Position numbers and translations under genes: made by a program. From a virus, in IMG/VR virus record IMGVR_UViG_3300005747_000052, positions 1 through 35,456 of that record: a stretch of DNA of 35,456 bases, one strand, 5' to 3'. Below are positions 15,195 through 22,183 of this stretch, piece by piece (position 1 is the stretch's first letter; every line of letters begins with the position of its first letter). Under the pieces are notes generated by a model that saw only the letters and a program-made list of their open reading frames with translations, had not been told where the DNA came from and did not search any database.

Positions 15195-17057
15195 TTAACC
15201 ATTGATAATCCACACTTTCTTATTTTCTATCGCAATCACACGCTTATCCTGCAACGCACTCCGCGCGTCTCTACGCTTTCCGGCGGTCACATCGGGGCAT
15301 TTATTGCTATGTGCCGTGTGCCAAACGTCCACATTTATGCTTGTCTGACCCGCATCGATGATCGCATTCTGGAGTGCCTCAAGCGCAAATTGCTGATCCG
15401 TTGTTAGCGGTGTCGCGGCCTTATTCTTGCGCTTCTTGTCCTTGACCTCATCGGCACCGACCTCGACCATCACAATGCTCTGATCGTCTATTGTGGCGAC
15501 TGGCACCATCTCGAAGTTCATGTCGGGAACAACCTCTGCATCTTTCTGCTTTTCTACCTTAAGCGTCACGATGCCATCGAAGTTCGTAACAGACATAGCC
15601 GCATCAACGCCGCCAAGCAAGCTAGACGATCCCCTCATGCCCTTCGCACTGTCCTTGCCAGCGTGATGTACTGCGAGCAACGCGGAGCCTGTGTGCGCCT
15701 TTATTTGGTCGCAAGCGGCAACGAACAGCCCCATATCGGTTGCGCTGTTCTCCTCGCCGCCCAGCAACGCCCTTGCCACGGTATCCACGACAACCATCGT
15801 GAACTGCTCGCCGATGCTGTCAATCGTCATCTTGAGCCGCGCAATGTCCGCCTCATCTCGGAAATTCACCGCCGTTGGCAACACATAAAGGTTCGCCGTG
15901 TCGTGCTTGCCGTGCCACGCCTCCCACGCCTTCACGCGCTTGCCCATACCGCCGACACCCTCGCCAGCTATGTACAGCACAGAACCGCGCCTGACCGCCC
16001 TATTTTGCCACGCTAGGCCGTTTGCAATAGAAAGAGCCATATCGATAGCCAAGAACGACTTACCGGACGCTGGTGCGCCGTACATGACCGTAAAACCGTG
16101 CAACGTCACCAGACCATCCACCGCCCACGTAACAGGAGGCATCGCCTTTAGCTGGTTAGTCGTCATAACCTCGAACGGCACGATTTCTGCGCCGTCAGCG
16201 TCAATAACGATTTCCTCTACCAACTCAGGCTCTGGCTGTTTGATGTCTGCCTCAGTGACCGCGCTGGCCTTGGCAACCGCCTCACCCAGTGTTGCGGCAT
16301 CGTTACCCTGCGCCAGCCAGTCCACGACATCACCCTTTGGTGGCAGACCATTGAGGCTCACCACCTTGATCTTTGACGCCCTGCCCCACAGTGTACGCTT
16401 TACCTTATCCGCGTGTGCCTCACCCGCATTATCATTATCGGGCAGTATGACCACATTCCGGCCAACGAAATAATCAGCCAGTTCAGGCTTGAAATTACCT
16501 GCGCCGCCTGAGTTTGTGGTGGCAACGAACCCGATCTTGATAAGTGCGTCAGCCGCCTTCTCACCTTCCACGATGAAGATAGGCGCGTCTGGGTTCTGCA
16601 TTATGCCCATTAAATTATACGGCAGTGGCTCGACATCCTTGACCGAGTTAAGCCAGCCGCCCTTGCCGTCCGGTCTGCGCTGTCTAAATGTCTTCGGCTC
16701 ATACCGCAAGATCTGGTAACCCAGTTCGCCGTCAGCATTATAATATTCGTATATCTTGGAGATGTACTGCTTTGGTACTAGAGATTTTTGAGCCTGTCTC
16801 TGGATGCCGAACTCTTTTTCGAGCGTCTCGGCAACCGAACCAGATATTGTGACCTTGCCGTAGTTCCGCACGATGTCCACCACACCGCCGCCCTCGCACA
16901 ATTCAAAGTCATAGTAGGTTGATTTTTGTAAGTCTAACTCTTTTGAGCCGTGCGTACCCCAGCGCAGTGTACGGCCTTTGACCGACAGCTTGGCATTAGG
17001 CTCGCCCCAGTAGTGCTTGGCGACTCGCTCGGCGTGTGCAGATATATTTGTTGTCAT
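15195..17057 (-). CDS. TOPRIM primase-helicase (RepA/AAA_25-type)
   Basis: A 620-residue fusion. The TOPRIM primase domain has VEGEKAAD (163-170) and LPDNDNAG (205-212), with the catalytic Glu and Asp. The hexameric helicase domain has Walker A GAPASGKS (327-334), Walker B MVVVDTVAR (421-429), and LAVHHAGKDSAKGMRGSS (461-478), typical of RepA/RegA-like ATPases. The N-terminal 65 residues sit where a zinc domain is usual, but only one Cys (54) is present. The C-terminus may be a winged helix. It would unwind DNA and prime synthesis at the fork. With no phage polymerase seen, host polymerase must extend. GAGGG precedes ATG 17057. Confidence 0.92.
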   Translation of the reverse strand: MTTNISAHAERVAKHYWGEPNAKLSVKGRTLRWGTHGSKELDLQKSTYYDFELCEGGGVVDIVRNYGKVTISGSVAETLEKEFGIQRQAQKSLVPKQYISKIYEYYNADGELGYQILRYEPKTFRQRRPDGKGGWLNSVKDVEPLPYNLMGIMQNPDAPIFIVEGEKAADALIKIGFVATTNSGGAGNFKPELADYFVGRNVVILPDNDNAGEAHADKVKRTLWGRASKIKVVSLNGLPPKGDVVDWLAQGNDAATLGEAVAKASAVTEADIKQPEPELVEEIVIDADGAEIVPFEVMTTNQLKAMPPVTWAVDGLVTLHGFTVMYGAPASGKSFLAIDMALSIANGLAWQNRAVRRGSVLYIAGEGVGGMGKRVKAWEAWHGKHDTANLYVLPTAVNFRDEADIARLKMTIDSIGEQFTMVVVDTVARALLGGEENSATDMGLFVAACDQIKAHTGSALLAVHHAGKDSAKGMRGSSSLLGGVDAAMSVTNFDGIVTLKVEKQKDAEVVPDMNFEMVPVATIDDQSIVMVEVGADEVKDKKRKNKAATPLTTDQQFALEALQNAIIDAGQTSINVDVWHTAHSNKCPDVTAGKRRDARSALQDKRVIAIENKKVWIING

Positions 17058-17090
17058 TGCTATTCCCTCTTTTCCCTTTTCCCTTGAAGT

Positions 17091-17125
17091 GGTGCGGCGA
17101 GGGCAAGGGAAACCCCCGCCGCACC
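17091..17125 (-). other. Long GC-rich hairpin between ssDNA-binding and primase-helicase genes
   Basis: Perfect 9-base arms GGTGCGGCG (17091-17099) and CGCCGCACC (17117-17125), extended by GGG/CCC inside after one bulged base. No U run follows on the leftward transcript; instead the polypurine ribosome site of the primase-helicase follows. It may stabilise or process the mRNA, or partly stop transcription. Confidence 0.6.
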
Positions 17126-17131
17126 TCTACG

Positions 17132-17788
17132 CTAGAACAGAGGCTTGCCGCCGCCCATAACGGGTGGTGGTGACCCCGCAGGTGCGCTAACCCCTGCATC
17201 TGGCGCAGATTGTTGTGGCTCTGTCACTGTCGGCTTTGCTGTTGCACCGCCGCCGTCAAACATTGCCGGACGATCAATCCACTGTGTAATTGACCACTCT
17301 GGAACCTTAAAGCGCAACTCGCCCTGCGGCGTGTCGATCTTCACTGTCTCTGTGCCGCCGATTGTAACGACCGGAGTCTTCCCAGCGTTTGCCGCCTGAC
17401 CATCAACGAACTGGTCGTGCAACTTATCCATCGCCCGCATGACCGTCTTGGCACTGTGCGAGAACTCGCGCAGTCCCAAGTCACCGCTTGCGATTTTCAC
17501 GCGGAAGCACTGCTTGTGGTCATCCGATGGCTTTGGTGGCATACGCTCGCCCAAGTTGACAAGCTGGAAGTCCGGTGCGCCTGTCGCAAAGGACAGCCAG
17601 CCGATTTGCATGTTGTCGAAGTCCATCGCAAAGCTGATCGGCAGGGTCATCTCGGTTTCATTCTTAACCCAGCCACTGCCATCGTTTTCACGATCCACCT
17701 TAATTAGATCACCAGCCTTGGCATCCCATTTCACGATTGGTGTGATGTCACCACCACCTGAAGATTCTGTTTGAAGTCCTAACGCCAT
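17132..17788 (-). CDS. Probable single-stranded DNA-binding protein
   Basis: A 218-residue protein: a beta-rich body with DITPIVKWDAKAGDLIKVDR, LPISFAMDFDNMQIGWLSFA and KQCFRVKIASGDLGLREFS; a WSITQWIDRPAMFDGGG segment; a Pro/Ala/Gly-rich linker; and the tip GGGKPLF. The domain followed by a disordered linker and a short hydrophobic tip matches the plan of SSB proteins. The gene directly precedes the primase-helicase. I recall similar proteins in phage replication blocks. The SSB function is inference; the family name is not known to me. Confidence 0.65.
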   Translation of the reverse strand: MALGLQTESSGGGDITPIVKWDAKAGDLIKVDRENDGSGWVKNETEMTLPISFAMDFDNMQIGWLSFATGAPDFQLVNLGERMPPKPSDDHKQCFRVKIASGDLGLREFSHSAKTVMRAMDKLHDQFVDGQAANAGKTPVVTIGGTETVKIDTPQGELRFKVPEWSITQWIDRPAMFDGGGATAKPTVTEPQQSAPDAGVSAPAGSPPPVMGGGKPLF

Positions 17789-17810
17789 TTGATTTTCCTT
17801 TTCTGTAACG

Positions 17811-18233
17811 TCATTGATTTTGGCTCACGATTGTGAACCCGCTAATCGGATAGAACGCGCAAATGTCCACATCCTGTGGGTCATTGCGATCTGTCCGTCC
17901 ACCCATCCTTAAATCAAGCGGATGGGCAAAGTCAAGCCTTGCGACGCAATCTGTGTATTTGCAGATCAGGTAGCAGGGCAATCCGGTCTTGCGTGTCAGC
18001 GCGTCTGCGGCCAGCACCTTCGACAGCGAAATCATCACTGTCGGATACTTATTCATATGGAAACTGCGCGTCTTGACTTCGGCGAAACCAAGGCACTCGC
18101 TGTCCCTGAATATCGCAAAGTCGAGCCGATACTGCATAGGAAGTTTGCGGAGGCTGTAGCCCAAGTCTGCCACAATGTCGGCAACCTGCTGTTCGTTTTG
18201 CAGGTCTTTCGTTGTCTCGTATTTAGGACGCAT
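17811..18233 (-). CDS. PD-(D/E)XK nuclease-like protein
   Basis: A 140-residue protein with the compact nuclease core: YRLDFAIFRDSECLGFAEVK contains Asp 38, Glu 52 and Lys 54 at the usual spacing of a PD-(D/E)XK active site, and an N-terminal helix (LQNEQQVADIVADLG) supplies the first Glu. Length fits minimal resolvase-like nucleases. It overlaps the next nuclease gene by 11 bases. The substrate is unknown; recombination, host DNA breakdown or repair are candidates. Confidence 0.72.
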   Translation of the reverse strand: MRPKYETTKDLQNEQQVADIVADLGYSLRKLPMQYRLDFAIFRDSECLGFAEVKTRSFHMNKYPTVMISLSKVLAADALTRKTGLPCYLICKYTDCVARLDFAHPLDLRMGGRTDRNDPQDVDICAFYPISGFTIVSQNQ

Positions 18234-18675
18234 CAGCCAGCAACTCCCGACACACCATCATGAATGTGTCCCAGTCCATCTCGACAGCGTAACGCCAGTC
18301 ATACTTATCTTCGCCCTGCTGAACCCCGAACTTGCCCAGATCAGCCACCGACTGTAGCGGCACACGGCATCTGATGGGCTGGCGATCATACTTATAGATC
18401 AGAGCCGGATAGCTGTCGTGTTCGTTATCCGCAGACCTAGCCGCCGCGCATATCTGATCCCACCACGCGGGCTGGCTACTTGTTCCCTGACCGTATCTTT
18501 TCAATTCCAGCATGAATGGGAACGCCTTGCCGTCCTCGCGCGTCAGGTCATCCAGCCCAGCCTTCTGATACTGCCGAAGGTTCCGGTGAAACTTGATGCC
18601 CAGTGCCTCATGCAAAGCCTTGGCAATGTCACGCTCGAACTGTGCGCCTTTCTGACGCCCACCACCCGCCTTCAT
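18223..18675 (-). CDS. PD-(D/E)XK endonuclease, resolvase-like
   Basis: A 150-residue protein: KGAQFERDIAKALHEALG (Glu 14), YQKAGLDDL (Asp 42/43), FMLELKRYG (Glu 57, Lys 59) and PAWWDQICAAA (Trp 71, Gln 74). This is a familiar phage family of putative PD-(D/E)XK endonucleases, often called Holliday-junction resolvase-like. It could resolve branched DNA before packaging. Its ATG abuts the regulator stop (TAGATG) with GAGG 8 bases ahead. Confidence 0.78.
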   Translation of the reverse strand: MKAGGGRQKGAQFERDIAKALHEALGIKFHRNLRQYQKAGLDDLTREDGKAFPFMLELKRYGQGTSSQPAWWDQICAAARSADNEHDSYPALIYKYDRQPIRCRVPLQSVADLGKFGVQQGEDKYDWRYAVEMDWDTFMMVCRELLADAS

Positions 18676-18864
18676 CTAACAGACCTCCCCAGCCGCCTTG
18701 GCGACTTCCTTGAGCCGTTCATGACGCAATTCATCGAGACCCCTCTCGATCAACTCATCGGCCAGCGATGCCATCGATCTGTGGGCTGAGTACTCCAATT
18801 CTGCCTTCAGACCAGCCGTTGTGCTGGTTCTGAGCCGAAGCAGGGTTGCTTTAATTTCAGACAC
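18676..18864 (-). CDS. Ribbon-helix-helix DNA-binding protein, first leftward gene
   Basis: A 62-residue protein starting with GTG at 18864, chosen for AGGAG 8 bases ahead. TLLRLRTSTTAGLKAELEYS followed by HRSMASLADELIERGLDEL has the strand-helix-helix plan of Arc/CopG-type repressors (beta strand near 6-12, helices near 16-28 and 31-47). As the first gene of the leftward unit, bordering the divergent control region, it is the best candidate for an early transcription regulator that controls both promoters. Binding sites are not known. Confidence 0.7.
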   Translation of the reverse strand: MSEIKATLLRLRTSTTAGLKAELEYSAHRSMASLADELIERGLDELRHERLKEVAKAAGEVC

Positions 18865-18895
18865 TTAGCGTCTCCTGTAAAAATAATTGCATATT

Positions 18896-18924
18896 TATTT
18901 ACTATAGCCCTTGTATCACATCAA
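18896..18924 (-). promoter_or_regulatory. Candidate leftward promoter
   Basis: On the - strand TTGATG (18924-18919) and TAAATA (18901-18896) are separated by 17 bases, about 30 bases upstream of the GTG of the regulator. It interlocks with the rightward promoter candidate. Supported only by sequence match and position. Confidence 0.5.
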
Positions 18925-18939
18925 TATATATCATATCTA
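18911..18939 (+). promoter_or_regulatory. Candidate rightward promoter
   Basis: TTGTAT (18911-18916) and TATCTA (18934-18939) with 17-base spacing, in an AT-rich region 48 bases before ATG 18987. Its position overlaps the leftward candidate, so binding of one factor could control both directions. Confidence 0.5.
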
Positions 18940-18948
18940 TAGTACATC

Positions 18949-18964
18949 GCTGGAACATACCAGC
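18949..18964. promoter_or_regulatory. Inverted repeat GCTGG-N6-CCAGC, candidate operator
   Basis: A perfect 5-base inverted repeat with 6-base spacer just downstream of the rightward promoter candidate and 22 bases before ATG 18987. Placement suits a repressor site or an mRNA leader hairpin. Confidence 0.45.
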
Positions 18965-18986
18965 ATCAACCAAGGGAGAATATAGA

Positions 18987-19250
18987 ATGACAATCATCAA
19001 GCAAATCGAAGCAGGTGTTGCAGACATAGTTTTTTTTACATCAGCGTTTACTGCCCATAACAACATTTATATTAATGAGTGCAACAAGCCATCAAGAAGT
19101 TACAGCCACAAGGCTTGCTCAGAGGCATTTGATCTCGCAAGGGGTTACGCTAAGATGGCAATTTTAACTTGCGAAGATTTGGGGTTAGACCCTTCTAAGG
19201 TTTGCCGCGAACAATACGATTTTTTACATTCATATAAGGCGGCGGCTTAA
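18987..19250 (+). CDS. Early protein, function unknown
   Basis: An 87-residue protein, first gene of the rightward unit, with GGGAG 9 bases ahead of ATG 18987. It reads as helical, with SHKACSEAFDLARGYAKMAI followed by LTCEDLGLDPSK. Three cysteines are scattered and form no obvious metal site. Its last codons and stop lie inside a GC hairpin (19238-19260). First-expressed phage genes commonly alter host functions; no family recognised here. Confidence 0.72.
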   Translation: MTIIKQIEAGVADIVFFTSAFTAHNNIYINECNKPSRSYSHKACSEAFDLARGYAKMAILTCEDLGLDPSKVCREQYDFLHSYKAAA

Positions 19251-19260
19251 CAGCCCCGCC
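19238..19260 (+). repeat. Gene-end GC hairpin, copy 1
   Basis: GGCGGCGGCT pairs imperfectly with AGCCCCGCC and the TAA stop of the upstream gene (19248-19250) falls in the apex TTAAC. It is followed by CCAACCAAGGGAGAATATAA, nearly identical to the sequence after copy 2. No U run is present, so it is not a standard terminator. Confidence 0.6.
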
Positions 19261-19281
19261 CCAACCAAGGGAGAATATAAA

Positions 19282-19671
19282 ATGACTTATAACCGTGAAG
19301 AATATCTCGCAAAGCAAAAGGCTGAGTCTATTGCGCGTAAAAAGCCGATCCGCGCTTTTTGCAATCACATTATGTATTCCGATGTCGAGCCTTATGAGGT
19401 TGTTGAACGCCGCACCGAAAACAAGGTAATGGTTCGCATGATGGACGCAGATCGCCGTGACGACTGGAAGCCAGAAATTATTTCTGGCGGGTTTTCTGGC
19501 CACTGCGTCAACAATGGCGATCAGCGAAACGCTTGGGACATAAAGCAGAATGAGGCTAACCCGCTGATCGCTGTTCGTTGGTCAAACGCTAAGACAGGGT
19601 GGTTCGATAGTTCTGGTGGCCGCTATTCGATGGAAGATGCGCCCCGCAAAAAGTATGACTTCAACTTCTAA
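19282..19671 (+). CDS. Conserved early protein of unknown function
   Basis: A 129-residue protein. The pattern MYSDVEPYEVVERRTENKV, then WKPEIISGGFSGHCVNN and APRKKYDFNF at the end, resembles a conserved hypothetical family I recall in phages and proteobacterial plasmids (MYTDSHPYEV..., GGFAGHC..., PR.FYDYNF). No catalytic residues are known to me; His 74 and Cys 75 in the GHC motif are conserved in that memory. It uses the shared leader AACCAAGGGAGAATATAAA. Confidence 0.78.
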   Translation: MTYNREEYLAKQKAESIARKKPIRAFCNHIMYSDVEPYEVVERRTENKVMVRMMDADRRDDWKPEIISGGFSGHCVNNGDQRNAWDIKQNEANPLIAVRWSNAKTGWFDSSGGRYSMEDAPRKKYDFNF

Positions 19672-19676
19672 TAACT

Positions 19677-19698
19677 GGCGGGGCTTAACAGCCCCGCC
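19677..19698 (+). repeat. Gene-end GC hairpin, copy 2
   Basis: GGCGGGGCT (19677-19685) and AGCCCCGCC (19690-19698) form a perfect 9-base stem with TAAC loop. It follows the stop at 19671 and precedes the ribosome site of the gene at 19720. Arms and flanking CCAACCAA match copy 1. Confidence 0.75.
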
Positions 19699-19719
19699 CC
19701 AACCAAAGGAGACTACCAA

Positions 19720-19995
19720 ATGACTCACTTTGAAATTAAATATTTTTGTAAAAGGGATAAGTGCTTCCGCGTTGACGTATTTAACAAGCACGATGTTGCC
19801 AAACACTACTTTGAAAAGGCTTCAGATGAAGCGGATCGCTTTCAAAAGAAATACTCTGACGATCCGCATATCAGCAAGTTTATTGCCTTTGAGATTCAAT
19901 TTTTAGAGCGAGACGATGAGATAGATTTTTTGGCCGAAGTCAACAGGTGGTCGGCGGATAAACTGTTTCCTGAAGTCGCCTTAAAGGGAGAATAA
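19720..19995 (+). CDS. Early acidic protein, function unknown
   Basis: A 91-residue protein with AAGGAG ahead of ATG 19720. It begins THFEIKYFCKRDKCFRVDVF, a beta-hairpin-like start with two cysteines, then a charged helix (ASDEADRFQKKYSDD) and FIAFEIQFLERDDEIDF. Overall it is acidic. No family recognised. The next gene starts one base after its stop, so the pair is probably translated together. Confidence 0.7.
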   Translation: MTHFEIKYFCKRDKCFRVDVFNKHDVAKHYFEKASDEADRFQKKYSDDPHISKFIAFEIQFLERDDEIDFLAEVNRWSADKLFPEVALKGE

Positions 19996-19996
19996 A

Positions 19997-20311
19997 ATGA
20001 GGCAGACATTTTGCGTAAATTGTGGAAGTGGCACAAGCAAATCACTTGATTATGTGGAGCTTATCAACGATGAGACTTACGAAGGTAACCTGCAAATCAT
20101 CAGCAAAAGAACAACAAACTATGATACTTCAGTTTGGAAATCTTACGACAACGAAGATGACAGAGTTCTTATAACAAAACGAACCCGCCTTACTTTGTGG
20201 GATGGTGAAAGTTACCAACCCCTTAAATATCAGGGTCGTTTTTGCAAATTAAAATGTGCATTAAGTTTTGCTGACGGCGCATACGAAGCTGGATATAGAA
20301 GGGGGAAATAA
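19997..20311 (+). CDS. Early protein with two cysteine pairs
   Basis: A 104-residue protein with CVNC at residues 6-9 and CKLKC near 83-87, which could form one zinc site by bringing the ends together (treble-clef-like). Between them is a beta-rich stretch (VLITKRTRLTLWDGESYQPL). AAAGGGAG precedes the ATG. DNA or RNA binding is a reasonable guess; no family recognised. Confidence 0.7.
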   Translation: MRQTFCVNCGSGTSKSLDYVELINDETYEGNLQIISKRTTNYDTSVWKSYDNEDDRVLITKRTRLTLWDGESYQPLKYQGRFCKLKCALSFADGAYEAGYRRGK

Positions 20312-20599
20312 ATGCCTGAACAGAAACCATATTGGTTCGTGGTCGAGAATGCGTTCACGCCACGCGGCGCAAAGGTCAGCCGACCATACGTTGACAAGGC
20401 TGATGCGCTTGAGGCGGCGTATGCAATTCACGACAGGTTGTGGATGCCAAAGACGCGCATTCATGATGGTGAGGTGTGGGTTGGCAGGGTCGTGGTTATG
20501 TCCGAGTCCCGCCTCAAAATGAATGGCTGGTACACGAAGCCTGAGAAGAAATCCAATTACGCAAAAGGGAGAAAGAAACATGACATCACGCGTAGATGA
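20312..20599 (+). CDS. Early protein, function unknown
   Basis: A 95-residue protein, starting directly after the TAA of the gene before (TAAATG) with GGGGGA just ahead. PYWFVVENAFTPRGAKVSRP followed by DKADALEAAYAIHDRLWMPK and GEVWVGRVVVMSE suggests a small alpha/beta fold; the C-terminus is basic (KKSNYAKGRKKHD). It overlaps the next gene by 20 bases. No family recognised. Confidence 0.68.
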   Translation: MPEQKPYWFVVENAFTPRGAKVSRPYVDKADALEAAYAIHDRLWMPKTRIHDGEVWVGRVVVMSESRLKMNGWYTKPEKKSNYAKGRKKHDITRR

Positions 20600-20726
20600 T
20601 ATTATCGGTGGGATTATTATCCTGATCTTTTTTCTGGGCTGGTTCGACTGGCTCTGGATATTCGGCATCGAGTCTTCACGCTCTTGGACGTGGTGGTATC
20701 TCATGTCGATCTGGGGGGCGAGTTGA
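20580..20726 (+). CDS. Small Trp-rich membrane protein
   Basis: A 48-residue protein. ATG 20580 is chosen for GGGAG 7 bases ahead. After MTSRVDDI comes a hydrophobic helix (IGGIIILIFFLGWFDWLWIF, about residues 9-28), then a second Trp-rich segment (WTWWYLMSIW). The stop overlaps the start of the homing endonuclease (TGATG). Early phage membrane peptides often serve superinfection exclusion or membrane modification; that is inference. Confidence 0.65.
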   Translation: MTSRVDDIIGGIIILIFFLGWFDWLWIFGIESSRSWTWWYLMSIWGAS

Positions 20727-21976
20727 TGATTGTTTATCTTGCAACTAACTCGGTCAATGGTATGCAGTATGTTGGCTTGACAAGAAGGACAGTGTTAGAA
20801 CGCCGCGTATTTGAGCATCGTTCCGCTTCACGCAGAGGTGCTGGAAAAGAAAACACATTAGCCCACGCTATGCGAACTTATGGCGAAGATGTTTTTTCTT
20901 TTCGTGTTATCCAGAGGGTTCAAAGTTTAGGAGCCTTGTCTGCCGCAGAAAGATATTGGATAAGAAAGCTGAACACCGATTGGCCTAATGGGTACAATGT
21001 TAAAAAAGGCGGTTGTCATACCGACCCATTAACCACCGGAAAAAAATATCGTATTCAAGGAAAAACTTATTATGGGTGCGGTCAGTTAGGTGATGCTTTT
21101 GGCATTGAACCAAAAACCCTTCGGGCTAGGCTAGAGGTGTCGGGCTGGACGTTACGGCAAGCAGTTGGGGTTGATGATCCGCCTGAAAGAGAAGGCTCGC
21201 CTTCTTTATGCAAGCCAATCACATTCCGTGGCGAGCAACATGCCAGTCGTTCTGCTCTGTGTCGAACTTATAACGTGCCACTGTCTAACTTTCTGGAAAG
21301 ACGAAAATCTGGCTGGAGCTTGGAGGAGGCGTTAGGGCTGGTTAAGCGGCCAAAAGTTTATAACAAGCCCCTGATCCCAGTAACGGTTTTTGGGAAAGAG
21401 TATTCTTGTTTAGCTGAAGCATCTAAACGTTTTGGGGAAAACTTAAAACGTGTTTACCAAAGGATGCACAGTTTGGGCTGGAGCATAGAGGACGCCTTGA
21501 CCGGAAAGCGGTCTGAGCCTCACGGTGGTTGGACAATATATACAGTCAATGGCAAGCGGTATGTGGGGCAAAAAGCACTGGCCTCTGCCCACGGTCTTAC
21601 AAAGGCACAACTACAATCACGTTTAAGAAGGGGGCATACCTTTGAGCAAGCCCTTGGCTTAGAAAAAGGTGTTGGTCAAAGGGGTAAAAAATATGTCATA
21701 GACGGCAGAGAGTATTTTGGCATGAAGAACTTAGCCAAAGCCTTTAATTTAACTGAACATAAGATAAACACCCGATTAAAAAGAGGTTACTCATTAAGGC
21801 AAGCCTTAGAGTTGGAAAAAGGAGTTTCTCTGCCCACAGGTAAAAAGCACGTTATTAATGGGAAAGCATATTATGGATATAGAGAATTAGCAGAAGCCTT
21901 TGGTTTAACTGCCGCTACTGTCGCTATTAGGATGAGGCGAAAAGGGCTATCCGCAAAAGAAGCCGTTTGCCTCTAG
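20726..21976 (+). CDS. GIY-YIG homing endonuclease with six DNA-binding repeats
   Basis: A 416-residue protein. The N-terminal nuclease (1-95) has VYLA (3-6) and YVGLT (15-19) as the GIY-YIG pair, then Arg-rich RRTVLERR, Glu 75 in AAERYWIRKLN and Asn 91 in GYNVKKGG. Residues 107-416 are six tandem modules starting near 107, 164, 218, 271, 322 and 374, about 52 residues apart, each of the form NGK-Y-G---LA-AFGL-----RLRRG-SL-EAL. These resemble NUMOD-type DNA-readers. ATG 20726 overlaps the previous stop; a longer frame from 20684 lies on the membrane protein. It is free-standing, with no intron seen. Confidence 0.85.
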   Translation: MIVYLATNSVNGMQYVGLTRRTVLERRVFEHRSASRRGAGKENTLAHAMRTYGEDVFSFRVIQRVQSLGALSAAERYWIRKLNTDWPNGYNVKKGGCHTDPLTTGKKYRIQGKTYYGCGQLGDAFGIEPKTLRARLEVSGWTLRQAVGVDDPPEREGSPSLCKPITFRGEQHASRSALCRTYNVPLSNFLERRKSGWSLEEALGLVKRPKVYNKPLIPVTVFGKEYSCLAEASKRFGENLKRVYQRMHSLGWSIEDALTGKRSEPHGGWTIYTVNGKRYVGQKALASAHGLTKAQLQSRLRRGHTFEQALGLEKGVGQRGKKYVIDGREYFGMKNLAKAFNLTEHKINTRLKRGYSLRQALELEKGVSLPTGKKHVINGKAYYGYRELAEAFGLTAATVAIRMRRKGLSAKEAVCL

Positions 21977-22009
21977 CCAGCAAAGTAAAAACAAAGAAAG
22001 GGAAACTGA

Positions 22010-22183
22010 ATGTCAGAGAAAATCACAATCAAGTTGACCAAGGGTCAGGCGCATGCCGTGATCGATGCGCTGATGGATTACATATACGATCACCCAGACA
22101 GTGACCTTGAGTCTGAGAAAGTCAAGGCACTGGTCGATGCTTACACTGAAATTCTAAACCAAACCGTGAAGGGAACAAAATAA
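22010..22183 (+). CDS. Small acidic helical protein before the exonuclease
   Basis: A 57-residue protein (MSEKITIKLTKGQAHAVIDA, then LMDYIYDHPDSDLESEK). AGGGA precedes ATG 22010 by 7 bases, and its TAA shares a base with the exonuclease ATG (TAATG), so the two are coupled. Mostly helical and acidic. It could be a partner or regulator of the exonuclease; no family recognised. Confidence 0.7.
   Translation: MSEKITIKLTKGQAHAVIDALMDYIYDHPDSDLESEKVKALVDAYTEILNQTVKGTK

Noticed and set aside
18949-18964. An alphaproteobacterial LexA box (GAAC-N7-GAAC) in the control region
   Set aside because: Only one GAAC half is present; the element is better described as the inverted repeat GCTGG-N6-CCAGC.
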